From: Hymenobacter pini
GTDB taxonomy: Bacteria; Bacteroidota; Bacteroidia; Cytophagales; Hymenobacteraceae
NCBI RefSeq assembly: GCF_020421205.1
Contig: NZ_JAIZZH010000005.1
Coordinates: 1-64,000 of the forward strand
Direction of reading: 5' to 3'
Length of the DNA: 64,000 nt
Position 1 is the first letter of the stretch, and each line of letters starts with the position of its first letter. Below, in pieces: positions 43,085-52,946 of the stretch. Made by a program: the position numbers and the translations under genes. A model generated the notes under the pieces. The model was not told the DNA's origin. It saw only the letters and a program-made list of their open reading frames with translations, and did not search any database.

Positions 43085-46000
43085 ATGCACCAAACCCCTA
43101 CTTTATTCCAGCGGGCGTGGCAGTCGGTTGTTGCTGGCAGTGCGTTGCTCTTCAGCTTAAGCACGGTTGCTCCCGCGTTGGCCCAACGGGTGTTGTGGTC
43201 CGATGCGCCGGTGCTGTCTGCCGCGGCCCGCTCCGCCACCCGGCCGCTAACCCATTTCCGAGCCGTGAATGTGCAGTTGGATGTCGTTCGGACGGTGTTG
43301 GGCACCGCGCCAGCGGAGGGTACCGCCGCCCGTCTGTCGGCTACGGTTATTTCCCTACCCTTACCGGATGGCACCTCCCAGCGGTTCCGGGTGGTGCAGG
43401 TGCCGGTAATGGCTCCGGAACTGGCAGCTAAGTACCCTAACATTCGCACCTATGCGGCGCAGGGCATCGACGATCCTACCGCCACGGCCAGCCTCGAGAT
43501 AAGCCCTGAAGGCCTGTACGCTCAGATTCTGTCGGCCAGTGCCACGGTATACATCGACCCCACCGCGCAAGGGCAGGCTACGCACTTGGTGTTTGAGCGC
43601 CGGGCCATGAACCGGAGCGCCTTCCCGTTTGTGTGCGCCACGCCCGCCGGTACCGAAAGTGGCCTGCTGCCCACCGGCTCTACCGCCCAACGAGCGGCCG
43701 TAGCCAATGGCACCACCCTGCGCACGTATCGGCTGGCTCTGGCTTGCACCGGTGAGTATGCGGCCTATTACGGCGGCACCAAGGCCGGCGCTATGGCCGG
43801 GATGGTGGCTTCGATGGGCCGGGTAAATGGTATTTACGAGCGAGAGCTGGCCGTGCGAATGGTACTAGTGGCCAACAACGACCGGCTCATCTTCCTGAAC
43901 CCGGCTACCGACCGGTACGACAACGAAGATGGCAGTGCCATGCTGGAGCGCAACCAAGTGGTGGTGGATAGCCTGATTGGCAATGCCAACTACGACATTG
44001 GGCACGTGTTCAGCACCGGGGGTGGAGGCGTGGCCCGGTTGGCATCCGTGTGCGTGACCGGGCAGAAAGCCCAGGGCGTCACGGGCTCCAGAACGCCCGC
44101 TAACGACGCATTCGACGTGGACTACGTAGCCCACGAAATGGGCCACCAGTTTGGTGCCGACCACACCTTCAACAGCACCACCGGCAGCTGCGGACAGGGC
44201 AACCGCACTGCTTCCTCGGCTTACGAGCCGGGCTCGGGCACCACCATTATGGCCTACGCCGGCATTTGCGGGGCCGATGACATTCAGCCGAACTCCGACC
44301 CCTATTTCCACTCCCGCAGCTTCGACCAGATTGTGGCGCACATTACGGGCCGGGGCAATTGCTCGGTGAATACGGCCACCGGCAATACCCCGCCAGTGGT
44401 GAATGCCGGCCGCAATTATGCCATTCCCATCAACACGCCGTTTGTGCTGACGGGTTCCGCCTCCGATGCCAACAACGATGCGCTGACTTACTCCTGGGAG
44501 CAGTATAACCTGGGCCCCGCCGGTGCTCCCAATGCGCCGGCCGGCGACGCACCAATTTTCCGGACTTTCCCGCCCACTACTGCCGCTTCGCGCACCTTTC
44601 CGCGACTATCTGATCTGCTTAACAACGTGCAGACGAAGGGCGAATTGCTGCCCTCTTACGGCCGGCGACTGATTTTCCGCCTGGTGGCCCGTGACAACCG
44701 CCTCGGCGGTGGCGGGGTCGACTACGACTCTATGCAGGTGGTAGTGGTACCCACGTCCAGCCCCTTTATAGTAACCGTTCCTAACACCGCTACCACCTGG
44801 GTTAGCGGCGTTCCGCAGCAGGTTACCTGGAACGTGGCCAACACCAACCAGGCCCCCATCAACACCAGCAACGTCCAGATTCGGCTTTCTACCGACGGGG
44901 GCCTGACGTACCCCACGGTACTAGCCGCCAGCACCCCTAACGACGGGTGTGAGACGGTGACGGTACCGGCCGGTGTTGCGGCATCCGCCACGGCCCGCAT
45001 CCGGGTGCAGGCCGTAGATGGCATCTTCTTCGACGTTTCAAATGAGAACTTCACTATTGAGCCTTCTTCCGGCCCTACGTTCTACTTACAGAATGCCGGG
45101 TGCGGAGCATCGGCCCTCGCCTTCTGCCCTGGCAGTGCGGGTACCGTAACTGTATCCGCAGGGCAGTTTCAGGGCTTTATGGGCTCTATTGCGCTATCGG
45201 CGGCCAATGTGCCGGTCGGGGTTTCCGTCACGTTTGCCGCTTCCACCATTCAGGCCGGGGGCAGCACTACTGCTACCATCAGCACCACCAATGCGGTGAC
45301 AACGGGCACGTACGTTATTCAGCTGACAGGTACCAGTGGGGGGGTAACGCGTGTGCTGGATGTACCCCTCACCCTCCTGACGGCGGCCACGCAGGCGGCC
45401 GTGCTGACCGTACCCACCAACAACGGAGCGGCTACCCTGCGCCCACTGTTTTCCTGGACGGCGGTGCCCAATGCTACGGCCTACGAGCTGCAAATTGCCA
45501 CCGATATAGGGTTCAATAACATAGTCCTCAGCCAGGCCAATATTCCGGGTACCAGCTTCACGCCGGGCAGCGCCCTGCAGCCGTTAACCACGTATTACGC
45601 ACGGGTGCGGGCTATCAGCGGCTGCGGTACGGCTCCGTTCTCCGCAAATGTGTCGTTTATCACCGGAGCTCAAACCTGCCAGACCATTGCGGCCACTACC
45701 GTGCCCCGCACCATTCCGGCAGGGTTCGGGGTGGCGGTTACCTCCGTTATTCCGGTTACCCGCGCAGAGCGGGTATCCGACCTGCGCATCCGCAACCTAG
45801 CCATTACGCACCCGGATGTAGGCCAGCTGGAAATCAGCCTGACCAACCCGGCAGGCCGGCGCGTGATATTGTTTTCTCAGGCCTGCGCGGGCACCAGCAA
45901 CCTCAACTTGTCGTTTGATGATGCGGCCACCACGCCGCTGGCGTGCCCGTTGCCCAACGGCGCTACCGTTCGGCCAGCCAACCCGCTGGCAGGTTTGCTG

Positions 46001-46669
46001 AATTCCGCGGCTACCGGCAACTGGACGCTGACTATTACCAGCAACTCGGCGGCCAATACTGGCACCCTGACAGGCTGGTCGCTGGAGCTGTGCACGCTCA
46101 ACGAGGTGCCCGCAGCGCCGGCTTCGCTTACAGCCCTGGCTCCTGCCGTTTCTGCTGCGGGCTCCACCATTGAACTGCTCTGGCTGGACCGCTCCAACAA
46201 CGAAACCGGCTTTGAGTTGGAACGCTCCTTTGCCGGCGGGGCCTATACCCGCATTACCGAGCTGCCGGCGGGCACCGATTTCTATAAGGATGAGGTTTCG
46301 GCTAACGGCCGCTACTGCTACCGGGTACGGGCCGTGAACGGCTCCGGAGCTTCGGCATACTCCAATGAAAGCTGCCAGACGGTGGCTGGCATCACCTCAG
46401 CCGGCAGCGCCGCGCTGCTGCAAGGCATTGAAGTGGCCCCAAACCCCAGCGCCGGCGTATTTAACGTGCGCATCGACAACGCTGTGCGCGGCACCATCAT
46501 GCTACGCGTAACCGATGCTTTGGGCCGCCAAGTGCAGACCCGGCAACTGACCAAAGGCGCGGCTGCCCTGCAACTACCCCTGGACCTGAGCCAGCTTAGC
46601 CCCGGCGTGTACAACCTCCATTTTGATATGCCCAGCGGCTCCACTGTGGTGCGCCTGCTTAAGCAGTAG
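43085..46669 (+). CDS. Secreted reprolysin-type metallopeptidase with P-domain and type IX secretion signal
   Basis: A 1194-residue secreted protein; the ATG at 43085 gives a signal peptide cut near PALAQ. A propeptide-like region (about 30-200) precedes a metzincin catalytic domain with the full zinc motif HEMGHQFGADH (first His at 350) and a Met-turn, TTIMAYAG. Downstream come Ig/PKD-like beta domains, a proprotein-convertase P-domain (around residues 870-1010, with HPDVGQLEISLTNPAG), a fibronectin III domain (NNETGFELERSF) and a C-terminal type IX sorting domain (GIEVAPNPSAGVFNV, LSPGVYNLHF). It should degrade extracellular protein. It is monocistronic with its own terminator. Confidence 0.92.
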   Translation: MHQTPTLFQRAWQSVVAGSALLFSLSTVAPALAQRVLWSDAPVLSAAARSATRPLTHFRAVNVQLDVVRTVLGTAPAEGTAARLSATVISLPLPDGTSQRFRVVQVPVMAPELAAKYPNIRTYAAQGIDDPTATASLEISPEGLYAQILSASATVYIDPTAQGQATHLVFERRAMNRSAFPFVCATPAGTESGLLPTGSTAQRAAVANGTTLRTYRLALACTGEYAAYYGGTKAGAMAGMVASMGRVNGIYERELAVRMVLVANNDRLIFLNPATDRYDNEDGSAMLERNQVVVDSLIGNANYDIGHVFSTGGGGVARLASVCVTGQKAQGVTGSRTPANDAFDVDYVAHEMGHQFGADHTFNSTTGSCGQGNRTASSAYEPGSGTTIMAYAGICGADDIQPNSDPYFHSRSFDQIVAHITGRGNCSVNTATGNTPPVVNAGRNYAIPINTPFVLTGSASDANNDALTYSWEQYNLGPAGAPNAPAGDAPIFRTFPPTTAASRTFPRLSDLLNNVQTKGELLPSYGRRLIFRLVARDNRLGGGGVDYDSMQVVVVPTSSPFIVTVPNTATTWVSGVPQQVTWNVANTNQAPINTSNVQIRLSTDGGLTYPTVLAASTPNDGCETVTVPAGVAASATARIRVQAVDGIFFDVSNENFTIEPSSGPTFYLQNAGCGASALAFCPGSAGTVTVSAGQFQGFMGSIALSAANVPVGVSVTFAASTIQAGGSTTATISTTNAVTTGTYVIQLTGTSGGVTRVLDVPLTLLTAATQAAVLTVPTNNGAATLRPLFSWTAVPNATAYELQIATDIGFNNIVLSQANIPGTSFTPGSALQPLTTYYARVRAISGCGTAPFSANVSFITGAQTCQTIAATTVPRTIPAGFGVAVTSVIPVTRAERVSDLRIRNLAITHPDVGQLEISLTNPAGRRVILFSQACAGTSNLNLSFDDAATTPLACPLPNGATVRPANPLAGLLNSAATGNWTLTITSNSAANTGTLTGWSLELCTLNEVPAAPASLTALAPAVSAAGSTIELLWLDRSNNETGFELERSFAGGAYTRITELPAGTDFYKDEVSANGRYCYRVRAVNGSGASAYSNESCQTVAGITSAGSAALLQGIEVAPNPSAGVFNVRIDNAVRGTIMLRVTDALGRQVQTRQLTKGAAALQLPLDLSQLSPGVYNLHFDMPSGSTVVRLLKQ

Positions 46670-46687
46670 CGTTGGTTATAGGTGACT

Positions 46688-46729
46688 AAAAAAAGCCTCG
46701 GCTCCCATAGCGGAAGCCGAGGCTTTTTT
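46688..46729. terminator. Bidirectional terminator after the metallopeptidase gene
   Basis: Seven A residues, then GCCTCGGCT paired with AGCCGAGGC around an 11-base loop, then six T residues. It works in both directions between convergent genes. Confidence 0.92.
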
Positions 46730-46788
46730 ACGTGAAGCTGCGCAGTATGCTGGCCTCTTCTTGGGCTGCTCGCGCAGCACAGCAACAC

Positions 46789-48897
46789 TCAAAACCGGTA
46801 GCGGAGCTGGGCGTGAGCATCGGAGCGGCGCGGGCCCTGAATTTCTTCCAGACCGGAGCCCACAGTGCGCTGGTGGCGGTAATGGGTATCTGAGAAACGC
46901 AGCCAGAGCGTGAGATGACGGTTTACATCTATCTGGGCCAGCACGTAGGTGCGGGTGCCCTGTCCGTAGAGGGCCGGCACCGAAAAAGCGTACAGCACAT
47001 CCTGCTCAAATACGTACTGGCGGGTGTCGTAGTCGTCGGTGTCGAAAAGGACGTAGCGGGCGCTGAGGCGTAGGCGCTGCAAGGGCTGCACCGTTACGTC
47101 CTGGGCCAGCACGTAGCCGTGGCGGGCCGGGCCGGCATCTTCCCGGTACTCGGAGCCCTGCACGCGGGTGCGCAAGCTTAGGTAGGCTGCGGGGCTGGTA
47201 TCATAGAACAGCAGAAAACTGCGGCGGCGCGTGGGTACCGGCAGCGGCACGGGCCGCAACGTATCGGCATCGTAGGCCTTGGTACGCTGGCGCAACTGGG
47301 CGTAAAGCAGGCTGGTTTTGGTGGGGCTGAATGCCACGCGCACCAGCCAGTCGTGGCCGGGGCTAGGTGCCCCGGCCTGGTAGCGCAGCCACGGAAACCT
47401 AAACCGGTCGTAGTAAGCCGAAACCTCCCACCGCGCGGCGGGCCGCAGCTTCACGCCCAGATACAGGCCGCTTTCATTGATGTTGCGCGTGTTTTCGCTG
47501 AGGGCGTTGCCGTAGAGCGTGTGAAAGTTGCGGGCGTAGTGCCGGTAGAGGACCGACACATCCACGTTGGGCGCCAGGCTGGCCAGCAGGCCGTTCACGG
47601 TGCCCAGGCCGCCCCCGCTGCTGCGGGCCGTTTCGCCAAACAGCAGCAGATTGCGCCACACATAGCTGTAGTTGGCGCTCAGGGCCAGGTTGCGGCGGCC
47701 GCGTAGCTCAAACAGGTTGTATGGCTCGTCGCGGCGCAGTAGGGGTTTGTCGTAGAGCGTGTTTACGGCCGTGAGGCCCAGCTGCAGGTCGCCGCCGGGG
47801 CGGGCGTAGCTAAGGTTGCCGCCCAGCACGGTTTCGCGCAGGGCCTGGCGGTTGGCCAGCTCGGTAGGCGTGCGGTGCATGCCCGTGAGCAGCAGGCCGG
47901 AAGTAAACTCGCTGAAATCGGCCAGCGAATCACGCGCCGCTTGCAGGGAAGCATCCACCCGCTTGCGGGAGGCAAACGCCGTGGCCCGCACCGAGCTGGC
48001 AACCGCTACCGTGGCCGCTGCACCCCGAAAAAACGTGCTTTCCAGCACCGAAGAGTACGGCCGCACGCCTACCGAGCTGCGGCGCAGGGTAGTAATAGTT
48101 TCGGCCCCCTTGCCCACCGCCAGCCCCGACGACAAGAGCAGCCCCTGCCCAAACTGCAGCTGGTAGTCGCCCAGGGCCAGCGTTTTAAGCCGGCCCCGCT
48201 CCTGCACCACCAAGTGCCCGGAGTAAAAATCGGCGCCGTAGCGGCGGGTTTTGGGGTCCCAGGTGAGCTGCTCGCCGGCATCTTTCTCGGCGGTGAGGCC
48301 CAGGCTGAAATCCTTGCTGCGGCTCACGCGGTAGCGCACCAGCAGCTTGTCCGGGGAGCCCAGGTAGCGCGAGGCCGGCGTACCGGTGCTGGTGGTATCG
48401 GGCGGGAGGTAGCCCGGGCGGCCCTGCACCGTGCGCTCGTAGCGCACAAACAGGGCGTTGTTGTCTTCCTGCCAGATGCGCTGCCACAGCGGCCCGCGGG
48501 CGGCGTTGGGGTCGGTGGTCAGCACCGATACGAAGGGTGCCACCCGGTAAATCGTGCGCAAATCAAACCCCTGCACGCTTTGCAGCTCGTAGAGGCTCAG
48601 CAGCGCCCCGTTGCGCTGCCGGTGTTCCAGCAGGTTGGTTATCTGGGTTTCGGAGAGCAGCAACAGCCCGCGCAGGTCCTCGCGGGTGGCGGTGTTGAGG
48701 TTGAGCGGGGTCTGGTAGTACTGCAGCAGCGTTTCGTAGAGGTCCTCGTAGGGCACCTGGTCGCTCTGGATTTCGGCAAACAGCTCCTGGGTCAGCCGGT
48801 CGAGGTCGGGCACGGCGGGGCGCGGGTAGTCCTGCGCTCGGGCCGCGGCGGCCGTGAGCAACAGGGCTCCGGCCGCCACTAGCAGCTTGCGGCTCAT
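46789..48897 (-). CDS. Helix-hairpin-helix protein with outer-membrane barrel-like C terminus
   Basis: A 702-residue exported protein (signal peptide cut near ARAQD). Residues about 55-125 hold two helix-hairpin-helix motifs of the ComEA kind (PLNLNTATREDLRGLLLLS, then RNGALLSLYELQSVQGF). The remaining 570 residues are alternating aromatic/polar strands (SRSKDFSLGLTAEKD, TKTSLLYAQLRQR), with a terminal Phe (LRYRF) as in outer-membrane barrels. The start ATG overlaps the stop of the upstream gene by 4 bp. This family is found beside PorV/PorQ-like genes in Bacteroidota, but its function is not established to my knowledge. Confidence 0.82.
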   Translation of the reverse strand: MSRKLLVAAGALLLTAAAARAQDYPRPAVPDLDRLTQELFAEIQSDQVPYEDLYETLLQYYQTPLNLNTATREDLRGLLLLSETQITNLLEHRQRNGALLSLYELQSVQGFDLRTIYRVAPFVSVLTTDPNAARGPLWQRIWQEDNNALFVRYERTVQGRPGYLPPDTTSTGTPASRYLGSPDKLLVRYRVSRSKDFSLGLTAEKDAGEQLTWDPKTRRYGADFYSGHLVVQERGRLKTLALGDYQLQFGQGLLLSSGLAVGKGAETITTLRRSSVGVRPYSSVLESTFFRGAAATVAVASSVRATAFASRKRVDASLQAARDSLADFSEFTSGLLLTGMHRTPTELANRQALRETVLGGNLSYARPGGDLQLGLTAVNTLYDKPLLRRDEPYNLFELRGRRNLALSANYSYVWRNLLLFGETARSSGGGLGTVNGLLASLAPNVDVSVLYRHYARNFHTLYGNALSENTRNINESGLYLGVKLRPAARWEVSAYYDRFRFPWLRYQAGAPSPGHDWLVRVAFSPTKTSLLYAQLRQRTKAYDADTLRPVPLPVPTRRRSFLLFYDTSPAAYLSLRTRVQGSEYREDAGPARHGYVLAQDVTVQPLQRLRLSARYVLFDTDDYDTRQYVFEQDVLYAFSVPALYGQGTRTYVLAQIDVNRHLTLWLRFSDTHYRHQRTVGSGLEEIQGPRRSDAHAQLRYRF

Positions 48898-49808
48898 GGC
48901 TGAGGCTGCGGTTTGGCCCACACGTAGGCTACGCTCAGCTGTTGACTCAGGCCCAGGGCCTCGTGCCAGGCCGCGGCGTAATCCACCTGAAACGGTCCGG
49001 CCTTCAGCCCTACCCCACCGGTAAGCTGCTGCATCAGCGACGACAGGCCCGCGCGCACGGCCAGCACCGGCACCGGCTGGTATTCCAACCCGGCTTTAAA
49101 GTCGGCATCCTGCTCCACATCCTTCTCGGTTTCGGCCAGCAGCAGCACTTTCTCGGAAGCCCGCCAGGCCAGCCCGGCCCGCAGCACGGTGGGCAGGCGC
49201 TCATCCTGATACTCGTAGAGGCGGGCCTGGTTGAGGTTGTAGAGCGTGGCCCCGAAGGTGAGCTTGCGCGGAATAATATCGGCCTGCCCGCCCAGGGAGG
49301 CAGCCACTACCCGGCGGCTCCCCAGCCCCTCAAAACTGGTTTGTAGCACTTCCACCCGCGCTCCTACCCGCACCGTGCCCAGCTGGTAGCCGTAGCCCAG
49401 CCCCAGCCGCTGCTCCGAGTACAGCTTGCCCCCAAACCGTTGGGCCGTGAAGCCCACCACGCCGTAGCGCGGGGCTTCTGGGGCGGCCACTGCCGCCGAA
49501 ACGCCAGCCACCGGTGCTACTGGCTGCCCGGCAGTTTTGTAGCCCACCGGCACGGCTACCATCAGCGAAACTGTATTCAGTGCTGGCAGTAAGTAGCGGT
49601 TTTCAGCTCCTACCCCTACCGTAGGCCGGGCAAGCCTGCCCAGCGCCGCCGCGTTGGCCGCGCCGGCCCAGCCATCCTGTTCCAGCACACTACCAATCTG
49701 CCCCAGGCCGGCCGAGCGGGCACCCCACAAGCCGGGGCCGTTGCCCTGGGCGTAGGCAGTTGTCATGCTTCCAATACATAACCCTAATACAGCGTAGCGT
49801 TTGAGCAT
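48894..49808 (-). CDS. PorV/PorQ-like outer-membrane barrel protein
   Basis: A 304-residue protein with a signal peptide (cut near AYAQG) and barrel-type sequence. The N-terminal region GARSAGLGQIGSVLEQDGWAG resembles the opening of the PorV/PorQ family (gas vesicle-like/FadL-like barrels). The C terminus holds strands ending in YAAAWHEALG. It is translationally coupled to the helix-hairpin-helix gene downstream, so both act together in the outer membrane. PorV itself is a type IX component; I cannot say that this copy is. Confidence 0.75.
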   Translation of the reverse strand: MLKRYAVLGLCIGSMTTAYAQGNGPGLWGARSAGLGQIGSVLEQDGWAGAANAAALGRLARPTVGVGAENRYLLPALNTVSLMVAVPVGYKTAGQPVAPVAGVSAAVAAPEAPRYGVVGFTAQRFGGKLYSEQRLGLGYGYQLGTVRVGARVEVLQTSFEGLGSRRVVAASLGGQADIIPRKLTFGATLYNLNQARLYEYQDERLPTVLRAGLAWRASEKVLLLAETEKDVEQDADFKAGLEYQPVPVLAVRAGLSSLMQQLTGGVGLKAGPFQVDYAAAWHEALGLSQQLSVAYVWAKPQPQP

Positions 49809-49828
49809 AGGCAGTCAGTTATAATATC

Positions 49829-50371
49829 CTAAAGCTTCTTATCGAACCGGCCCTTCGTGACTACCACCGAGTCGCAACCGGGCTTATAGAGCGTAAAGTC
49901 AAAAGTGCCCGAAATAATACCCCGCGCCGCATCCAACCGGGTAATTATCAAAGTGCCTTTGCGGAAGTGTGAGTCACCAGGATAGAAAACGCAGTTTTTT
50001 CGAGCATCCTGAAATAAAGCTTCTTGATGCTTGAGTAGAGTTAAAGGATATACCCCCACTCCATGGATATTATCAGTAAACATAGAAATGCGCTGGAATG
50101 TAGACTGGTCACGAGGGGTGGTATACCGAAAAGCCCCTATCACCAATGAGCCGTTGTTATAGGTCGGGTCGTAGGTAACTATAAAGTTGGAACCCATACT
50201 TCCGTCCGAGCCATTCGGGGTGAAGGCTTGGCCGTTGAGCAGGCAGCCGAATGTGTTTGCGCCGGTTTGGGTAGCCGGCGGCAGCTGGCTTTCCGGGCTC
50301 GGCGAAGGTTCATTGGTATGGCAACTTCCAAATAGCAGCCCAGCTAATGATAAAACGAGGATTTTGAACAT
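49829..50371 (-). CDS. DUF6252-like lipoprotein
   Basis: A 180-residue lipoprotein (lipobox GLLFGS before Cys). The mature part has NTFGCLLNGQAFTPNG near the start and GIISGTFDFTLY near the end, the pattern of DUF6252, a Bacteroidota family of unknown function. Its coding sequence is visibly less GC-rich than its neighbours, which may mean recent acquisition or weak codon selection. It sits 20 bp upstream of the PorV-like gene on the same strand, so it may be co-transcribed. Confidence 0.78.
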   Translation of the reverse strand: MFKILVLSLAGLLFGSCHTNEPSPSPESQLPPATQTGANTFGCLLNGQAFTPNGSDGSMGSNFIVTYDPTYNNGSLVIGAFRYTTPRDQSTFQRISMFTDNIHGVGVYPLTLLKHQEALFQDARKNCVFYPGDSHFRKGTLIITRLDAARGIISGTFDFTLYKPGCDSVVVTKGRFDKKL

Positions 50372-50447
50372 ATCTGTGGATAACTAGCTATTCTGCTGTA
50401 AAATAGAGACTCTGGCTGAACCGTACAACGGCTTGGATAAAATCAAT

Positions 50448-50483
50448 AAAAAAGCCCCGGCACCATCTGGTACCGGGGCTTTT
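50448..50483. terminator. Terminator after the S46 peptidase gene
   Basis: AAAAAGCCCCGG and CCGGGGCTTTT pair around a 12-base loop. It ends the peptidase transcript on the minus strand; the A-run on the left becomes the U-tract. Confidence 0.85.
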
Positions 50484-50506
50484 GCACTTAAGAAGAGTGC
50501 CTCACT

Positions 50507-52801
50507 TTACAGCATGGCGGCGTCCTTCTTGCGCTTGATTTTGGTTTTGCCGCCTTTGTCGGTTTTCACCTTCATCTTTTCCACGTCGCTCATATCGGCG
50601 CCGCTGGCGGTGGCGGGGCCCACGCCGGGGTTCGGGCCGATGTTCACCAGCGTCATTTCGTCTACGATGTGCTTAGCACCGCCCAGCTTCTCAATGCACC
50701 ACAGCACGTAGCGGATGTCGGCATTGATGCAGCGCTTCAGCTCGGGGTCATAGGCCAGGTCGCCGGTCATGGCTTCCCAGTTACCGTCGAAGGCCAGGCC
50801 AATCAGCTCGCCGCGGCCGTTGATAACGGGGGAGCCGGAGTTGCCGCCGGTAATGTCGTTATCGGTGATGAAGGCCACGGGCAGGTTGCCCTGCTTGTCG
50901 GCGTAGCGGCCGTAGTCCTTCATTTTCAGCAGTTCCAGCTCTTTCTGGGGCACCACAAACTCGGGGTTAGTGGCGTCTTCTTTCTCCAGAATGCCTTGGG
51001 CGGTGGTTTTGTAGTCGTACTCCACCGCGTCGCGGCCTTTGTAGGGGCGCACCGTGCCGTAGCTCAGGCGGATGGTGGAGTTGGCATCGGGCGAGTACAC
51101 CTTCTGGCTGTTTTTCTCGCGTAGCGCGGCCACGTACTGGCGGTTGGCGCGGCCCAGACCAGCCTGCAGGCCCTGCATCTTGGGCGCAATGTTCTGCACG
51201 AAGTTCTGGTACACCGACTGGTACGTTTTGTAGCCGGGGTCGGCTTCCAGCTTGGCCAGCGTGGGCGCGGCCAGGAAGGCGTTCAGCTTGGCCTCGGAGG
51301 TTAGGAAGGAGTTGGCATACACATAGTCGGCGTATTTCTGCATGGAGCCGCCGTACTGCTTCTGCACCGTCTGGAACACGTCGGGTAGCTGGGCAGCGGG
51401 AACGTCCTGCATGTACAGGGCCATAAGCGCGGCAAACACTTTTTTGTCGGTAGCGGCGTTGTAGTCCTTGTAGAAGTCAGCCATAGGCTCCTTCAAATCG
51501 GCCACGGCTTTGTCCACGGCGGCTTTATCCTGGGGCGACGCTTTCAGAGCCGTAGACAGGGGCATGAGGCGGGCGGCAGCCTGCACAATTTCCGTCCCGA
51601 AGGCGCCTTCGTTCACGTACTGCGTGCTTAGGTTGTACTCACGCAGGCCAGCGTAGGCCTGGTTGATGGTGTTCAGCGCCTCGCCGTACTGCTGCTGACG
51701 AGCGGGGTCCTGGGCAATCCACTGAGCCAGAGCAGCCTCCTCGGCTTTCTTGGCATCTACGGTTTTCAGGCGCTTCATGCCTTCATTCTGGCCGATGAAG
51801 TACTTCCAGTAGTTGGCGATGCTGGCATATTTGGAGGCGTACTTCAGGCGCAGGGCGGGGTCCTGGTCCATGTCTTCCTTCCACAGCTTCAGGCGGGTGT
51901 CGCGCAGCTTGATGCGGGCGGGGTTGCTCTGCTCCAGCGTCATTTGCAGACCGGCAGCCGGCAGGAAACGTTGCGTGCGGCCGGGGAAACCGAACACCAT
52001 GGCGAAATCACCTTCGCTTACGCCCTGCAGGGCCACGGGCAGGTGCTTTTTGGGCACGTAGGGCACGTTGCCGTCCTGAGGGCCGGCGGTGGGCTGGTTG
52101 TTCTTGTCGGCGTACACCCGGAACATCGAGAAGTCGCCGGTATGGCGGGGCCACATCCAGTTGTCGGTGTCGCCGCCGAACTTGCCTACGGCTTCCGGCG
52201 GAGCGCCCACTAGGCGCACGTCGCCGAAGCGCTGGTAGATGAACAGGTAGTACTCGTTGCCCCCGAACATGTCGCGCACGTAGGCCACGTACTTGCCGTT
52301 TTCCTTGGCGTTATCGGCCATTTCACGCTGGCGCTTCTGAATGGTGGCCATGCGCTCCTGCTCGGGCGTGGTGGGCGTAATGCCTTCCAGCACTTTGCTG
52401 GTTACGTCTTCCATGCGCACCAGAATATCCACGAACAGGCCGGGGTTTTTCTTCTCGTCGCGCTTGGTAGCGGCGTAGAAACCGTTTTGCAGGATGTTGT
52501 TTTCGGGGGTGCTGTGGCTCTGAATGGCGTCGTAGCCGCAGTGGTGGTTGGTGAGGAGCAAACCCTGGCTGCTCACGAACTCGCCGGTGCAGAAGCCGCC
52601 CAGCTGCACCACGGCATCTTTCAGGGAGGCGTTGTTCACGTCGTAGATTTCCTCGGCCGTGAGCTTGAGGCCTTTCTTCTGCATGTCGGCCTGGTTGAGG
52701 CGCTTCACAAACAGGGGCAGCCACATGCCTTCATCGGCGCGGGCGGCCAGAGGTAGCAGCAGGGTAAGCAGCAGCACCTTGGCCCAGTGTTGTTTTTGCA
52801 T
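50507..52801 (-). CDS. S46-family dipeptidyl-peptidase (DPP7-like)
   Basis: A 764-residue periplasmic serine peptidase. The signal peptide ends near AARAD. The catalytic His is in TNHHCGYDAI (86-87), the Asp in FGGDTDNWMWPRHTGDF, and the Ser is Ser655 in GGNSGSPV. Residue 673 (FDGNWE) is Gly, the state known for DPP7 with hydrophobic P1 preference; DPP11 has Arg there and takes Asp/Glu. It releases dipeptides from peptides in the periplasm. The ATG at 52801 gives the right signal peptide. It is divergent from yidD. Confidence 0.93.
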   Translation of the reverse strand: MQKQHWAKVLLLTLLLPLAARADEGMWLPLFVKRLNQADMQKKGLKLTAEEIYDVNNASLKDAVVQLGGFCTGEFVSSQGLLLTNHHCGYDAIQSHSTPENNILQNGFYAATKRDEKKNPGLFVDILVRMEDVTSKVLEGITPTTPEQERMATIQKRQREMADNAKENGKYVAYVRDMFGGNEYYLFIYQRFGDVRLVGAPPEAVGKFGGDTDNWMWPRHTGDFSMFRVYADKNNQPTAGPQDGNVPYVPKKHLPVALQGVSEGDFAMVFGFPGRTQRFLPAAGLQMTLEQSNPARIKLRDTRLKLWKEDMDQDPALRLKYASKYASIANYWKYFIGQNEGMKRLKTVDAKKAEEAALAQWIAQDPARQQQYGEALNTINQAYAGLREYNLSTQYVNEGAFGTEIVQAAARLMPLSTALKASPQDKAAVDKAVADLKEPMADFYKDYNAATDKKVFAALMALYMQDVPAAQLPDVFQTVQKQYGGSMQKYADYVYANSFLTSEAKLNAFLAAPTLAKLEADPGYKTYQSVYQNFVQNIAPKMQGLQAGLGRANRQYVAALREKNSQKVYSPDANSTIRLSYGTVRPYKGRDAVEYDYKTTAQGILEKEDATNPEFVVPQKELELLKMKDYGRYADKQGNLPVAFITDNDITGGNSGSPVINGRGELIGLAFDGNWEAMTGDLAYDPELKRCINADIRYVLWCIEKLGGAKHIVDEMTLVNIGPNPGVGPATASGADMSDVEKMKVKTDKGGKTKIKRKKDAAML

Positions 52802-52946
52802 AGTAGTTGGGGTGGATGAGTGGTTTTGCGGCGAAGGTACGCATCTGCCCGATTCGTTCGGACTCAACCGTACCGCTGGCCCGCTGCCGCCCGGAAACTA
52901 CCTCGTTAATCCGGCTGTTCTTTGCTTTCCCGACCTTTGCCTTATC

